Below, piece after piece: positions 25,919-35,357 of a stretch of 64,000 bases of DNA. Numbering within the stretch: the first letter of the stretch is position 1; every line of letters starts with the position of its first letter. Source of the DNA: Nocardia carnea NBRC 14403 (GTDB lineage: Bacteria > Actinomycetota > Actinomycetes > Mycobacteriales > Mycobacteriaceae); the NCBI RefSeq assembly GCF_000308515.1, contig NZ_BAFV01000013.1, positions 62,001-126,000 on the forward strand, written 5' to 3'. The notes under the pieces were generated by a model. It searched no databases. It saw only the letters and a program-made list of their open reading frames with translations, and was not told the origin of the DNA. The position numbers and the translations under genes are program-made.

Positions 25919-26587
25919 TCATCCGCGCGTGCCGACGTTGATCCGAATGCCGCGCGGTTCGCTGGTCGCGCGAATCTGGCCGAGCGATCCGACCACGTAG
26001 GTGGCGTCGAGTTCGTCGTGAGAATTCGGTTGTGTCACACCGATGGTCCAGCATCCGGCCGCACTTCCCGCGTGCAGGCCGGCGGGTGCGTCTTCGATCA
26101 CCAGGCAGTCGGCGGGATCGACGCCCAGCGCTGCTGCGGCGGCGAGATAGCCTTCGGGGCTCGGTTTGCTGTGGACGACATCGGCGGCGGTGACGATGGT
26201 GGGGGGTGGAGCCAAGGTGGCGGCGCGCATCCGGGCCGAGGCCAGTTGGGGTGAGCAGGAGGTCACGATTGCCCACTGCTGCCGGGGGATTCGGGAGAGC
26301 AGGGCGGTACTGCCTTCGGTCAGGGCGATACCGTCGAGAATTTCCAATTCGAGTTCGTCGATGCGAAGGAGGGCCCGTTCCCGCGATGGCGGCGGGAGCA
26401 ATTGGTCGACACGGTGTTTCGCGGTGACGCCGTGGACGATAGGAGGCATATCGATGTCGAACTCGATAGCCCAGCGGTTCCAGGCTTTTTCCGTGGCCGC
26501 GAGCGAATCGATCAGGGTGCCGTCGAGGTCGAACAGCACAGCGGCGACATATAGGGCGTCACCGTCCGGGTGGCATCTGGCCATCAT
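25919..26587 (-). CDS. HAD-superfamily phosphatase (sugar-phosphate type)
   Basis: The 222-residue protein has all HAD motifs: LFDLDGTLIDS (nucleophile and acid Asp), VTSCSP (motif II), KPSPEGYLAAAAALGVDP (motif III Lys) and CLVIEDAPAGLHAG (motif IV). It resembles beta-phosphoglucomutase-like and polyol-phosphate phosphatases. Its ATG overlaps the xylulokinase stop codon by four bases, so it belongs to the polyol operon and probably removes phosphate from a side product or from the pathway substrate. Confidence 0.85.
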   Translation of the reverse strand: MMARCHPDGDALYVAAVLFDLDGTLIDSLAATEKAWNRWAIEFDIDMPPIVHGVTAKHRVDQLLPPPSRERALLRIDELELEILDGIALTEGSTALLSRIPRQQWAIVTSCSPQLASARMRAATLAPPPTIVTAADVVHSKPSPEGYLAAAAALGVDPADCLVIEDAPAGLHAGSAAGCWTIGVTQPNSHDELDATYVVGSLGQIRATSEPRGIRINVGTRG

Positions 26588-28020
26588 CGTCCATAGGACG
26601 CGCGTCGGGCCGTCACAAACCTGTCACGCGCGGTAGCGGACCAGGTTTCGGTCCGCGGTTCGATCACCTCGTCGATTCGGGTGGTCCACGTCGGCGGTTC
26701 CGCGGCGCCGGAGAGCGCCCACGCCGCCTGACGTGCACTACCGAGCGCGACATACTCCTCCGGCATCGGGACGGTGACCGGCATCTGGAAGACCTGAGCG
26801 GCCGCCCGGCGCACCGCGCCCGAGCGAGCGCCGCCGCCGATGAGCAGGGCGTGTTCGAGTGGCACGCCCACCGCCCGCAGACTGTCCAATGCGTCACGCA
26901 GCGCATGCAGTACGCCGAGCACGGCGGCGCGGGCCATATTCTCCGGTGTCATATTGCGGCGGGTTACACCGGCGATGATGCCGGTGGCGTCCGGCAGATC
27001 GGGGGTACGTTCCCCATCGAGGTAGGGCACCATGACGAGACCGCCGGCGTCGGGGGGCCCGGCCTGGGCGAGCTGGTCGAACTGGTGGAGGTCGACGCCG
27101 AGCATGGTGGCGGTGGCGTCGAAAACCCGGGCGGCATTGAGTGTCGCGAGCAGCGGCAGGTTGCCTCCGGCCGCATCGGCGAATCCGGCGACGGTGCCGG
27201 TGGGATCGCACACCGGATTCGGCGTTGTCGTGAAAACCGTTCCACTGGTGCCGATGCTGATGACGACATCTCCCTCCCGTATGCCCAATCCCAGTGCGGC
27301 CCCCGCATTGTCGCCGCATCCAGCAGCGATCGGTACCCCGGTGCGGGTCGTTCCCGCCCACTCGGAGGGCCGTAACACCGTCGGGAGCGTGGGCAGGTGA
27401 CCCAGGATCGTTTCGACGAGGTCTTCGCGGTAGGTATCGCCCGGCACCGAGTAATAGCCGGTGCCGGAAGCGTCACTGCGGTCGGTGGACGGCGGCCCGT
27501 CGCATGAGCGCAGCCGCCAGCTCAGCCAGTCGTGTGGCAGGAGAACGGAATCGATACGCGCGGCGAGGTCGGGGTGGGTCCGGGCCAGCCATGCCAGTTT
27601 TGTGGAAGTAAACGAGGGGACCGGTACGACACCGAGTTCGGTTGCCCACCAGTGGGAATCGTGGAGCTCGCGGAGTTGGCGAGCCTGCGGCGCGGAACGC
27701 ACATCATTCCAGAGCAGCGCGTCGTATACCGGTGTTCCGGCGGCATCGAGGGCGACCATCCCGTGTTGCTGGGCGCTGACGGAGATGGCGGCGGCTTGGT
27801 CGAGGAGCCCGAGCTCGTGGCGCTTCCGCGGGTTCGGATCGAAATGCCCGTCCACCGCGGTCTCCAGCGCCCGCCACCAATGTTCCGGGTCGATGGCGGT
27901 GCCATCCGGGTGCGGCGCGTCCCGGCGCGCGACGATCTGGCCGGTCTCGGCATCCACGAGCAGAACCTTGGTGCTTTGCGTGGAGGAGTCGACACCTGCC
28001 ACGAGCCGGCGCTGGGTCAT
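26584..28020 (-). CDS. xylB: xylulokinase (FGGY family)
   Basis: The enzyme phosphorylates D-xylulose to xylulose 5-phosphate for the pentose phosphate pathway. The 478-residue protein starts AGVDSSTQSTKVLLVDAETG (ATPase fold phosphate loop), has ISVSAQQHGMVALDAAG (the xylulokinase SxQQHG phrase), the GCGDNAGAALGLG loop and LLIGGGARSGAVRRAAAQVF near the C-terminus. Stop/start overlaps of four bases with the SorC regulator upstream and the HAD gene downstream indicate one transcript. Confidence 0.9.
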   Translation of the reverse strand: MTQRRLVAGVDSSTQSTKVLLVDAETGQIVARRDAPHPDGTAIDPEHWWRALETAVDGHFDPNPRKRHELGLLDQAAAISVSAQQHGMVALDAAGTPVYDALLWNDVRSAPQARQLRELHDSHWWATELGVVPVPSFTSTKLAWLARTHPDLAARIDSVLLPHDWLSWRLRSCDGPPSTDRSDASGTGYYSVPGDTYREDLVETILGHLPTLPTVLRPSEWAGTTRTGVPIAAGCGDNAGAALGLGIREGDVVISIGTSGTVFTTTPNPVCDPTGTVAGFADAAGGNLPLLATLNAARVFDATATMLGVDLHQFDQLAQAGPPDAGGLVMVPYLDGERTPDLPDATGIIAGVTRRNMTPENMARAAVLGVLHALRDALDSLRAVGVPLEHALLIGGGARSGAVRRAAAQVFQMPVTVPMPEEYVALGSARQAAWALSGAAEPPTWTTRIDEVIEPRTETWSATARDRFVTARRASYGR

Positions 28021-28997
28021 GACGGCAATCCCATCAGTCGTTCGGCGAGAGCTTTATCGGAAACGAGCGAATTCAGCAGACCGGAGTCCAACGCCGCGCG
28101 TACCGCATCGGTCTTGAACTCGCCGCCGGCGACGCCTATCACCTCGTTGATTCCGGCCAGCCCGGCCGCGTCGATCGCGACGCATCGATCACGCAGCAGG
28201 TCGACGGGTTTGCCGTCACCGTCGAGCAATACCGCGCCGACATCGGCTCGCACTCCGGCCGCGAGCAGCCTCTTGCGATCGTCTGCCGACAGGGCGGAGT
28301 TGGTGGCGAATTCCGAATCCGGGGGCACCCAGCTCCCTATCGCGACGAGCGCCAAGGTCACTCGCGGGAACTGCTGGAACGTGGCCTGTGTTTCCGGCTG
28401 CCGCCGGATTGCCTCGGCGGCAGCCGGATCGGAGGCGAGAATGGGTGCGAACAGATTCCACGCGCGCCCGCCGGCGGCCGTGCTGACCCGGCGGATGACC
28501 TCGACCCCGGTGGCCTGGCGGAATCCGGCGACACCGGCGAGTTGGACGACCTGGACACGCGGCAGGTTTCGAACGCGACTCGCCATCTGGCTCAAGGTCC
28601 GTCCGGCGGTCATTCCGACCACGTCCTCGGGCTCGAGGATCTCGGACAGCAGCCCGGCCGCGACCTCTCCCAGGTGTTCCTGCACGGTCGGCGGATCCTG
28701 GGTGGGTGTGCGCACCACCACTGCCCGCCGCAACCCGAAGCGTTCACGCAGGGCAAGGGACAGATCGGCGTCGACCGGTCCGGGGCTGGCGATCTGGAAG
28801 CGGACCACGCCGAGTTTCGTCGCGTTTTCGAGCATGCGCGCGACTTTGAATCGGCTCACACCCAGGCGGTCGGCGATCTCGACCCGGGTGCGTCCCTCGA
28901 CGTAGTACTGACGCGCCGCGTAGACGAGACGAACGACCTCGTCCGGTCCGGGCGTTCGACTCGGCACTGCTTCGCCTCCCGATGTTCGCGCAGTCAA
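28017..28997 (-). CDS. SorC/DeoR-type sugar-responsive regulator
   Basis: An HTH near the N-terminus (LVYAARQYYVEGRTRVEIADRLGVSRFKVARML) is followed by the SorC sugar-phosphate-binding domain (VGMTAGRTLSQMASRV; VVQLAGVAG; VALVAIGSW; GVRADVGAVLLDGDG; GVAGGEFKTDAVRAAL). The chosen start is a TTG at 28997 with GAGGGG nine bases upstream; in-frame starts up to 29075 have no such site. The regulator heads the xylulokinase operon and faces the dehydrogenase/ABC operon, so it probably controls both in response to a phosphorylated intermediate. Confidence 0.8.
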   Translation of the reverse strand: MTARTSGGEAVPSRTPGPDEVVRLVYAARQYYVEGRTRVEIADRLGVSRFKVARMLENATKLGVVRFQIASPGPVDADLSLALRERFGLRRAVVVRTPTQDPPTVQEHLGEVAAGLLSEILEPEDVVGMTAGRTLSQMASRVRNLPRVQVVQLAGVAGFRQATGVEVIRRVSTAAGGRAWNLFAPILASDPAAAEAIRRQPETQATFQQFPRVTLALVAIGSWVPPDSEFATNSALSADDRKRLLAAGVRADVGAVLLDGDGKPVDLLRDRCVAIDAAGLAGINEVIGVAGGEFKTDAVRAALDSGLLNSLVSDKALAERLMGLPS

Positions 28998-29048
28998 CTC
29001 GACGTTCCCCTCTTTATGCCCTGTCCGGGGTGCCCGTGCCAGCACCCC

Positions 29049-29060
29049 GCTCATTTGAGC
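29049..29060. promoter_or_regulatory. possible operator in the divergent polyol promoter
   Basis: GCTCATTTGAGC has perfect 5-bp inverted arms around a TT centre and lies in the 224-bp gap between the SorC gene and the dehydrogenase gene. It is a short repeat, so assignment to SorC is tentative. Confidence 0.3.
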
Positions 29061-29221
29061 AGGGTAGTTGCACATATGATTCGCGGTGGCCGAAGGTCGA
29101 CGCAGTGCCTCATGTCACATCGGGAGAGCCGAACACGCCGAACGTCGTGAATGTGGCCGAATGCTGGGTCGGGTACCCCCGGGCGCGCCGGCGGCCACCT
29201 GTTTTGGAGGAATAGAAGTCC

Positions 29222-30244
29222 ATGTATCAGATCCCTCGAACAATGCGAGCCAGCGTGCTGCGCGCTCCGGGCGATATCGCGATAGAAGAACGACCGGTAC
29301 CTGCGGTCGCGCCGGATGAAGTGCTGGTCGAGGTGAGCGCGGTCGGTGTGTGCGGATCCGATGCGCACTATTATCACGACGGCCGAATCGGTGATTTCGT
29401 CGTCGAATCCCCGCTGGTGCTCGGCCACGAAGCCGCGGGGACTATCGTCGCGGTCGGTGCGGATATCTCCGATGATCGGGTGGGGGCGCGCGTCTCGATC
29501 GAGCCCCAGCACCCCGATCTGTCGAGTCGTGAAACATTGGCGGGCCACTATAATTTGTGCCCGCACATGCGTTTCTATGGCACACCGCCGGTCGATGGCG
29601 CCTTCGCGGAGTACGTCACCATCCGGTCCGGCTTCGCCTTCGATGTTCCCGATACGGTGTCCGACGACGCGGCCGCGCTCATGGAACCCTTGTCCGTGGC
29701 GATCGCGGCCGTTCGCAAGGGTGGGGTCAGCGCCGGGCAGCGGGTGCTGGTGACAGGTGCGGGGCCGATCGGTGTCGTCGTCGCGCAGACCGCCGTCGCG
29801 TTCGGTGCGACCACGGTCGTCATCTCGGACCCGGACCTGAATCGAGGCGAGCGAGCAACCCAATTCGGTCCCATTGACCCGGTCGCGCCGTCGGCTGTCG
29901 CCGATCTCGGCCCCTTCGACGTCGCGATCGAATGTTCGGGAGCGCCGGCGGCGATGGATTCGGCGCTGCGGGCGCTGCGCCCGGCCGGAACCCTGGTGCT
30001 GGTGGGAATGGGACCGGACGACATCACGGTCGCCCTCCCGGTGCTGCAGAACCGCGAACTGGTGGTCACCGGGGTCTTCCGGTACGCGAATACCTGGCCG
30101 ACCGCGATCGAACTCGTTCGTACGGGCCGCGTCGACCTCGACCGTCTCGTTACCGGCCACTACGCCCTGGAAGAAACAGGGAAAGCACTGCGCGCGGTAT
30201 CGGATTCCGCGCAATTGAAGTTGATCGTGAATCCCCAGAGATGA
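29222..30244 (+). CDS. zinc-dependent polyol dehydrogenase (sorbitol/xylitol dehydrogenase-like)
   Basis: This MDR enzyme oxidises a sugar alcohol to a ketose with NAD. Catalytic zinc ligands are visible in GVCGSDAHYYHDGRIGDF (Cys) and VLGHEAAG (His-Glu). The Rossmann loop is TGAGPIGVVVAQTAVAFG. The structural-zinc four-Cys lobe is largely absent (a single Cys in YNLCPHMRFYG), as in several sorbitol dehydrogenases. With xylulokinase across the promoter, xylitol, arabitol or sorbitol is a likely substrate. GGAGG is about 12 bases upstream. It overlaps the ABC ATPase gene by four bases. Confidence 0.85.
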   Translation: MYQIPRTMRASVLRAPGDIAIEERPVPAVAPDEVLVEVSAVGVCGSDAHYYHDGRIGDFVVESPLVLGHEAAGTIVAVGADISDDRVGARVSIEPQHPDLSSRETLAGHYNLCPHMRFYGTPPVDGAFAEYVTIRSGFAFDVPDTVSDDAAALMEPLSVAIAAVRKGGVSAGQRVLVTGAGPIGVVVAQTAVAFGATTVVISDPDLNRGERATQFGPIDPVAPSAVADLGPFDVAIECSGAPAAMDSALRALRPAGTLVLVGMGPDDITVALPVLQNRELVVTGVFRYANTWPTAIELVRTGRVDLDRLVTGHYALEETGKALRAVSDSAQLKLIVNPQR

Positions 30245-31773
30245 GTGTGACCACGGGCGCCGCGCTGGCTTGCGACGGCATTGTCAAAGCATTCAATTCG
30301 GTACCGGTCTTACAGGGAGTGTCGTTGGCCTTGCAGCCGGGCACGATCACCGCGCTGGCCGGCGAGAACGGCGCCGGGAAGTCGACGCTGATGAAGATTG
30401 CCGCCGGGCAGTATCACCCCGACGATGGCCAGGTCTCGGTGCACGGACAGGTGCTCCGCGTCGGCGATCCACAGGAGGCATACCGGCTCGGCGTCGGGAT
30501 CGTTCCCCAGGAACTCGCCTCGATTCCCGAGATGACGGTCTACGAGAATCTGTTCCTGGGACGGGAAATCAATCGCGCCGGGATGCTCGATCGCCGCGCC
30601 ATGGCCCGCCGGGCGCGGGAATCGCTCGAACCCTTCGGACTCGATCTCGATCCCCTGCGGAAGGTCGGCGAGCTGTCGGTCGGTGTGCAGCAGATCATCG
30701 AGATCGCCAAGGCCACCAGTCGCGGGGTGCGGGTGCTGCTGCTCGACGAGCCGACGAGCGCGATCGCCAAGGGCGAGGTCGCCCGGTTCGGAGCAGTGCT
30801 GCGGCAACTGCGAGCCGACGGCGTCGCCGTACTGTTCACGACACACAAGATGGAGGAGATCCGCAACTTCGCCGATCGCGTCGTCGTGCTGCGGGACGGT
30901 GAACTCGTCACCGATACGCCCCTTGCCGATATCACCGACGACGAGATCGTGACCGCCATGGTCGGCCGTGAGCTCGGCACCCTCTTTCCTCCGGTCGCAC
31001 CGCATTCCGAGGAGATTGTGCTGGAAGTGCGGGATCTGGCGGTCGACGAGCGTCCGCCGGCAAACCTGACGGTGCGCCGCGGCGAGATCGTCGGACTCGC
31101 GGGCCTGATGGGAGCTGGGCGCACCGAACTGCTGGAAACGATCTTCGGCATGCGCACCCCGCGCGCGGGAACGATCTCCGTCAAAGGTAGCCGGGTGCGC
31201 CCGGGCAATCCGGCCGCGTCGATCGTCGCGAAGATGGTGTTCGTTCCGGAGGACCGCAAACGCGCCGGTGCGATCATGGGCATGTCCATTCTGGACAACG
31301 CCACCCTTCCGCATGCCGGCGCCTTCAGTACCGCCGGTTACCTGAGCTCCCTCGGCCGGACGCGTGCGATCGGAAAGGTGATGGATGGGCTGCGGTTGCG
31401 CCGGCACAGTCTGGCGCAATCGGTGGAAACTCTCTCGGGCGGAAATCAGCAGAAGGTCGTCTTCGGCCGCTGGCTCACCGAAGACGTAGACGTGCTGCTG
31501 CTGGACGAACCCACCCGTGGTGTCGATGTCGGCGCACGCAACGAGATTTACAAGATCATTACCCAGCTGGCGGAGCGTGGGATGGCCGTCGTCATGGCGT
31601 CCTCGGATATGCCGGAAGTGGTCTCGCTGTCCCATCGCGTGCTCGTCATGCACGCAGGGCGTTTCGCCGGCGAACTCGACCGCGACCAGCTGGGCCGGCC
31701 AGATGTGCAAGACCGAATCTTCCGGTTCGCCTCCGGAGACACCGACCGGATATCGAAGGAATTCCCATCGTGA
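30241..31773 (+). CDS. ribose-type sugar ABC transporter, double ATPase subunit
   Basis: Two fused ATPase domains make up 510 residues, as in RbsA. The first has Walker A GENGAGKST (near residue 39), an unusual signature (ELSVGVQQ) and Walker B VLLLDEPTSAI. The second has the degenerate Walker A usual in this family (GLMGAGRTEL), a full LSGGNQQKV signature and VLLLDEPTRGVDVG. It energises the permease encoded next, with which it overlaps by four bases, and belongs to the polyol uptake operon. Confidence 0.9.
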   Translation: MSVTTGAALACDGIVKAFNSVPVLQGVSLALQPGTITALAGENGAGKSTLMKIAAGQYHPDDGQVSVHGQVLRVGDPQEAYRLGVGIVPQELASIPEMTVYENLFLGREINRAGMLDRRAMARRARESLEPFGLDLDPLRKVGELSVGVQQIIEIAKATSRGVRVLLLDEPTSAIAKGEVARFGAVLRQLRADGVAVLFTTHKMEEIRNFADRVVVLRDGELVTDTPLADITDDEIVTAMVGRELGTLFPPVAPHSEEIVLEVRDLAVDERPPANLTVRRGEIVGLAGLMGAGRTELLETIFGMRTPRAGTISVKGSRVRPGNPAASIVAKMVFVPEDRKRAGAIMGMSILDNATLPHAGAFSTAGYLSSLGRTRAIGKVMDGLRLRRHSLAQSVETLSGGNQQKVVFGRWLTEDVDVLLLDEPTRGVDVGARNEIYKIITQLAERGMAVVMASSDMPEVVSLSHRVLVMHAGRFAGELDRDQLGRPDVQDRIFRFASGDTDRISKEFPS

Positions 31774-32783
31774 CCATCGACGAGCAACCCGACACCGCGA
31801 CAACCACACTCGCGCTCCGGTCACGACGGTGGCTGCGCCCGCAGACGCTGCGCAATCTGGTCATCGACCACGCCATGGTCGTTGTGATGCTGCTGATCAT
31901 CGCGTTCTTTCTGTATCGGAGCGCGCGATTCGGCACGATCGAGAACTTCAGCACCATCCTGATCGCCGCCGCGCCCTTCGCCCTCATTGCGCTGGGACAG
32001 ACGATGGTGATCATCACCGGCGGCATCGATCTCTCGGTGGGCAGCGTCATCGCGATGGCGGCCATGGCCTCGGCGCTGACGGCCAAGAACAACCCGGACG
32101 CGATGTGGCTGGCGCTCGTGGTGGCCGTCGGGGTCGGGCTGGCCGCCGGGCTGGTGAACGGGTTTGTGGTGGCTCGGCTCAATGTGCCTCCGTTCATCGC
32201 GACACTGGGCATGCTGACCCTCGGCTCCGGCATCGCCTACGTCATCGGCGGCGGCGCGCCGATCAATGGACTCCCGAACAACTTCGGCACCTTCGCCAAT
32301 ACCGAATTTCTCGGGATCAAGATTCCGGTCCTGCTCATGATCGCCGGCCTGGTCGCGCTGGGAATCATCATGAAGCGCACCGCGTTCGGTCTGCGGGTGT
32401 ACGCGGTCGGCGGCAATCGGCTCGCCGCCGAGATCGCCGGCGTGAAGGCCGATCGGATCCTGTTGAGCGTGTACGTGATCAGTGGCGGCCTCGCCGGCTT
32501 GTCCGGCCTGATGCTCGCCTCCCGGGTGATCTCCGGTGCGCCCAATCTCGGCAGCGGTTATGAACTCGACGCGATTGCCGCCGTTGTCATCGGTGGGGCG
32601 TCCCTCATGGGCGGGCGGGGCACCATCTGGGGAACGGCACTGGGCCTGCTACTCATCCAAACCCTCAACAACGGTCTCGACCTGCTCGTTGTCCCTGCCT
32701 ACTGGCAGGACGTCATCACGGGCGCACTCATCGTCGCCGCCGTCGCCATCGATCTGGCCACGTCGAAATACCGCAAACGCTGA
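31770..32783 (+). CDS. ribose-type sugar ABC transporter, permease subunit
   Basis: The 337-residue membrane protein is an RbsC-type permease: LGQTMVIITGGIDLSVGSVIA is the family's most conserved stretch, followed by VPPFIATLGMLTLGSGIAY and AVVIGGASLMGGRGTIWGT. About eight to ten membrane helices are apparent. The GTG start overlaps the ATPase stop codon (GTGA). It pairs with the ATPase and the binding protein encoded 38 bases downstream. Confidence 0.9.
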   Translation: MTIDEQPDTATTTLALRSRRWLRPQTLRNLVIDHAMVVVMLLIIAFFLYRSARFGTIENFSTILIAAAPFALIALGQTMVIITGGIDLSVGSVIAMAAMASALTAKNNPDAMWLALVVAVGVGLAAGLVNGFVVARLNVPPFIATLGMLTLGSGIAYVIGGGAPINGLPNNFGTFANTEFLGIKIPVLLMIAGLVALGIIMKRTAFGLRVYAVGGNRLAAEIAGVKADRILLSVYVISGGLAGLSGLMLASRVISGAPNLGSGYELDAIAAVVIGGASLMGGRGTIWGTALGLLLIQTLNNGLDLLVVPAYWQDVITGALIVAAVAIDLATSKYRKR

Positions 32784-32821
32784 CACCGGCACATCGGTGA
32801 ATCCACTGCAAGGAGATAGTC

Positions 32822-33856
32822 ATGCAACGAACCCTTCGCACGCTCGCGGTGCTCGCCGCCGGCGCGGTCGGTGCCACCATGTTGGCTGCCTGCGGCGCAG
32901 GTGATACCAGTAGCGGCAAGATCACGATCGGGGTCAGCGTCTACGATATGTCGTCGTTCGTGACCCAGGGCAAGGAAGGTATCGACGCCTACGCCGAAGC
33001 TCGCGACGTGAATGTGCTGTGGAACTCGGCGAATCTCGACGTCAGCACCCAGGCCAATCAGATCGACCAGTTCATCAACCAGAAGGTCGACGCCATCCTC
33101 GTCAATCCGGTCCAAGCCGGATCGCTCGCGCCGCAGGTGGCGGCGGCCAAGGCCGCGGGCATTCCGTTCGTCGACGTCAATGCCTCCCTGAAGAATTCGG
33201 ATCTCGACGGCTCCGTGCAGCCCGACGATGTCGCCGCCGGTGCGCAGGAGGCGCAGATGATGGTGGACCGACTCGGCGGTAAGGGCAATGTGGTCATCCT
33301 GCAGGGTCCGCTCGGGGGTTCCGGCGAGATCGACCGCGGCGCCGGTATCGACTCCGTGCTGGCGAAGTATCCCGGCATCAAGGTACTCGCCAAGGACACG
33401 GCCAATTGGAAGCGCGATGAGGCCGTCAACAAGATGAAGAACTGGATCTCCGCGTTCGGCGACACCATCGACGGGGTGATTTCGCAGAACGACGATATGG
33501 GACTGGGCGCCCTGCAGGCCCTGACCGAGGCGGGCAAGCAGGTTCCGATCGTCGGTATCGACGGCATCGAGGATGGTTTGCGCGCGGTAAAGAACGGTCA
33601 GTTCATCGGCACTTCCCTGCAGCACGGCACGGTCGAGATGGCGGTGGGGCTGGCCGTCGCGACGAAACTCGCCAAAGGCGAGGCGGTGGATGCGAAGCCG
33701 GTCTACCGGATGCCCGCGATTACCACGGACAACGTCGACGCCGCGATGAAGAATGTGGTCACCGATCGCGAGAACTTCCTGCGTAATCTGCCCGACCTTG
33801 TCGACAAGAACCTCGCGAACGGCAATATCGCCTTCGAGGGCCTGCCCGGCCAGTAA
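32822..33856 (+). CDS. sugar ABC transporter substrate-binding lipoprotein
   Basis: A periplasmic-binding-protein-1-type (RbsB-like) domain of 344 residues with a lipoprotein signal: LAACGAGD, with Cys24 as the lipidated residue. [43 protein letters not shown] and [19 protein letters not shown] are typical of the family. The ligand is probably the polyol handled by the neighbouring dehydrogenase and kinase. AAGGAG lies ten bases before the ATG. It ends the operon. Confidence 0.9.
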   Translation: MQRTLRTLAVLAAGAVGATMLAACGAGDTSSGKITIGVSVYDMSSFVTQGKEGIDAYAEARDVNVLWNSANLDVSTQANQIDQFINQKVDAILVNPVQAGSLAPQVAAAKAAGIPFVDVNASLKNSDLDGSVQPDDVAAGAQEAQMMVDRLGGKGNVVILQGPLGGSGEIDRGAGIDSVLAKYPGIKVLAKDTANWKRDEAVNKMKNWISAFGDTIDGVISQNDDMGLGALQALTEAGKQVPIVGIDGIEDGLRAVKNGQFIGTSLQHGTVEMAVGLAVATKLAKGEAVDAKPVYRMPAITTDNVDAAMKNVVTDRENFLRNLPDLVDKNLANGNIAFEGLPGQ

Positions 33857-33998
33857 CAAACAGCGGCCGGTAGCCACTCGGGGCTGCGATCGAACCGCGC
33901 TTCTCCGCCACGCGCGCGTCCGCGCTCACCAGCGGCGAAGTCCGTCTCCGGGCAGCTGTCACGGCGTTGTACCAGCCGGTCGGCATCATGAACTACGG

Positions 33999-34178
33999 CG
34001 GATGCTCGGCCACGGCAAGCCGAGTACAACGCTGGATGGTTACGCCGACCTGTTCGACGACGATCTGGATACGGTCGCTTCCGAGCTCATACAGTGCGTA
34101 CGGGTTTCGCTGCTGCGTATTCACTGCGTACCGAGAGCGGGTCGGGGCCGGTCAGTCTCCGCAAAAAAAGCGGGCTGA
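33999..34178 (+). pseudogene. C-terminal fragment of a tyrosine recombinase (integrase)
   Basis: The frame reads RMLGHGKPSTTLDGYADLF, which contains the box II LGH histidine and the nucleophile tyrosine of tyrosine recombinases, then DDDLDTVASEL as at the end of phage integrases. Nothing recognisable of the N-terminal or catalytic core lies upstream in the 140 bases after the binding-protein gene. It is adjacent to repeat copy A, the position an integrase gene has next to its att site. Confidence 0.65.
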
Positions 34179-34193
34179 CCAGCTCCGATATCC

Positions 34194-34250
34194 TGCCCTC
34201 GGCAGGACACGCAAAACATGGGCAACTGGAAAATACCTGGTCATCGTGGG
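34194..34250 (+). repeat. att-like direct repeat, copy A
   Basis: A 57-bp sequence shared with 39298-39354 and 53838-53894 in the same orientation. It starts TGCCCTCGGCAGGA, continues AACATGGGCAACTGGAAAA and ends with CTGGTCATCG. Read on the minus strand, the first part is the 3' end of a tRNA (acceptor strand CGAGGGCA after T-stem CCTGC). It lies 16 bp after the integrase fragment. Confidence 0.7.
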
Positions 34251-34299
34251 GTTATGCCGGTTCTGAGGAGCGCGGGAGATATGTTGCGCGCGCCCTGAA

Positions 34300-34321
34300 G
34301 TTATGGTTCGGGTACCATAAC
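34300..34321. promoter_or_regulatory. inverted repeat before vapB
   Basis: Perfect 8-bp arms GTTATGGT and ACCATAAC separated by six bases end three bases before the vapB ATG. RHH antitoxins usually repress their own operons through such sites, so this is probably the VapB operator. Confidence 0.6.
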
Positions 34322-34324
34322 CTT

Positions 34325-34576
34325 ATGGCGCTGAAGAAGACGACGGTCATGGTCGACGAGGCCGACCTCGAGCTGGTGAAGACGGCCGCGGCACGTGAAG
34401 GGCGGCCGGAGTCCGAGTATTTTCGTGAAGCTTTTCATCTGGCCGCGATACGCACTCGCCGATGGGATGAGGAGTGGGATATCCCCGTACTCGACTACGG
34501 GCATGCGGTGTCGGCGGATGAAATCGATAGCACTGTGCGAGAAGCGATCACCAACACCGAATCCGATGCTGGATGA
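34325..34576 (+). CDS. vapB: VapB-type ribbon-helix-helix antitoxin
   Basis: The 83-residue protein begins ALKKTTVMVDEADLELVKTAA, a ribbon-helix-helix DNA-binding domain, followed by an acidic C-terminal tail that would wrap the toxin (WDEEWDIPVLDYGHAVSADEID). It overlaps the toxin gene by four bases (ATGA), the standard type II toxin-antitoxin arrangement. The inverted repeat immediately upstream is the likely autoregulatory site. Confidence 0.8.
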   Translation: MALKKTTVMVDEADLELVKTAAAREGRPESEYFREAFHLAAIRTRRWDEEWDIPVLDYGHAVSADEIDSTVREAITNTESDAG

Positions 34577-35007
34577 TCGTGATCGGCGACACCTCAGGTC
34601 TGGTCGCCGCTTTCAACTCCGCGGATCCCGAGCACGTCCGTGCGCGCGCAGCGCTGCAGCAGGCGGCGCTGACCATCGTCTCTCCACTCGTGTTGCTGGA
34701 AGTCGAACACATCACCACCCGAAATCTCAATCGTCGAGCCGCATATGCGGTGAATGATTGGTTGTTGGCGCAAGAGCGCACCGGACGCATCGAAGTGCCC
34801 ACGGTCTCGGCGGACTTGTTGCGGGTCGCACGCAGGGTGCAGAACAGATACCTGGCCTTGCGCCTGGATCTCACGGACGCCACCAATGTTTCATTGGCGG
34901 AACGATACGAAACGGTGGCGGTATTGACCCTCGACCGACGTGATTTCCGCGCAATCAGCCCGCTCACTGGTGATGCCGCGTTTCGTCTGTTGCCCGATGA
35001 TCTCTAA
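34573..35007 (+). CDS. vapC: VapC-type PIN-domain ribonuclease toxin
   Basis: The 144-residue protein is a PIN-domain nuclease. Acidic active-site residues can be placed at Asp6 (IGDTSGLVAAF), Glu43 (PLVLLEVEH), Asp102 (LTDATNVSLAERY) and Asp121 (VAVLTLDRRDF). VapC toxins cut tRNA or rRNA when freed from the antitoxin. All four positions are intact, so the module may be active. It lies just inside repeat copy A, which fits an island-stabilising role. Confidence 0.8.
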   Translation: MIVIGDTSGLVAAFNSADPEHVRARAALQQAALTIVSPLVLLEVEHITTRNLNRRAAYAVNDWLLAQERTGRIEVPTVSADLLRVARRVQNRYLALRLDLTDATNVSLAERYETVAVLTLDRRDFRAISPLTGDAAFRLLPDDL

Positions 35008-35010
35008 TGC

Positions 35011-35033
35011 CCTATCGAGCAACGTTCGATAGG
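35011..35033 (+). terminator. hairpin downstream of vapC
   Basis: Perfect 8-bp arms CCTATCGA and TCGATAGG around a seven-base loop start four bases after the vapC stop codon. There is no U-run. Confidence 0.55.
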
Positions 35034-35357
35034 TGATCCAGTACGGGGACACGATCTTCCGGCGGCATGAGCCCACGGCCGACTCCGGCGCGAGCAGATC
35101 GGTGAGCTGACCCCGCTCGGCCTGGACTTGCACACTGCGGGCCCATGGGCGAACACGCCGAAGAGCAGCCGACGGCCTCACCTGATCGCTGGGCTTGCCG
35201 GACCCGGGGCCGCCCTGCTGGGTTGGCGATCGCCGGATGAGTTCGAAGCGAGCTACCCATCACCCGGTTCCGGCTGGAACCTGATATCCCCGCCCTCCAG
35301 CAATGCGGGGGAACCTGACTTCAACGGCGGACAGAAAATCGGACCTGGCACGGTCCG
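35034..35357. other. gene-free stretch between vapBC and a convergent tetR gene
   Basis: Short frames on both strands show no family resemblance and no good start. The DNA may be decayed coding sequence, but nothing specific was recognised. Confidence 0.4.

Noticed and set aside
30310..31824. Long minus-strand frame opposite the ABC ATPase
   Set aside because: The plus strand has all ATPase motifs and couples to its neighbours; the minus frame is Gln/His/Asp-rich shadow sequence.
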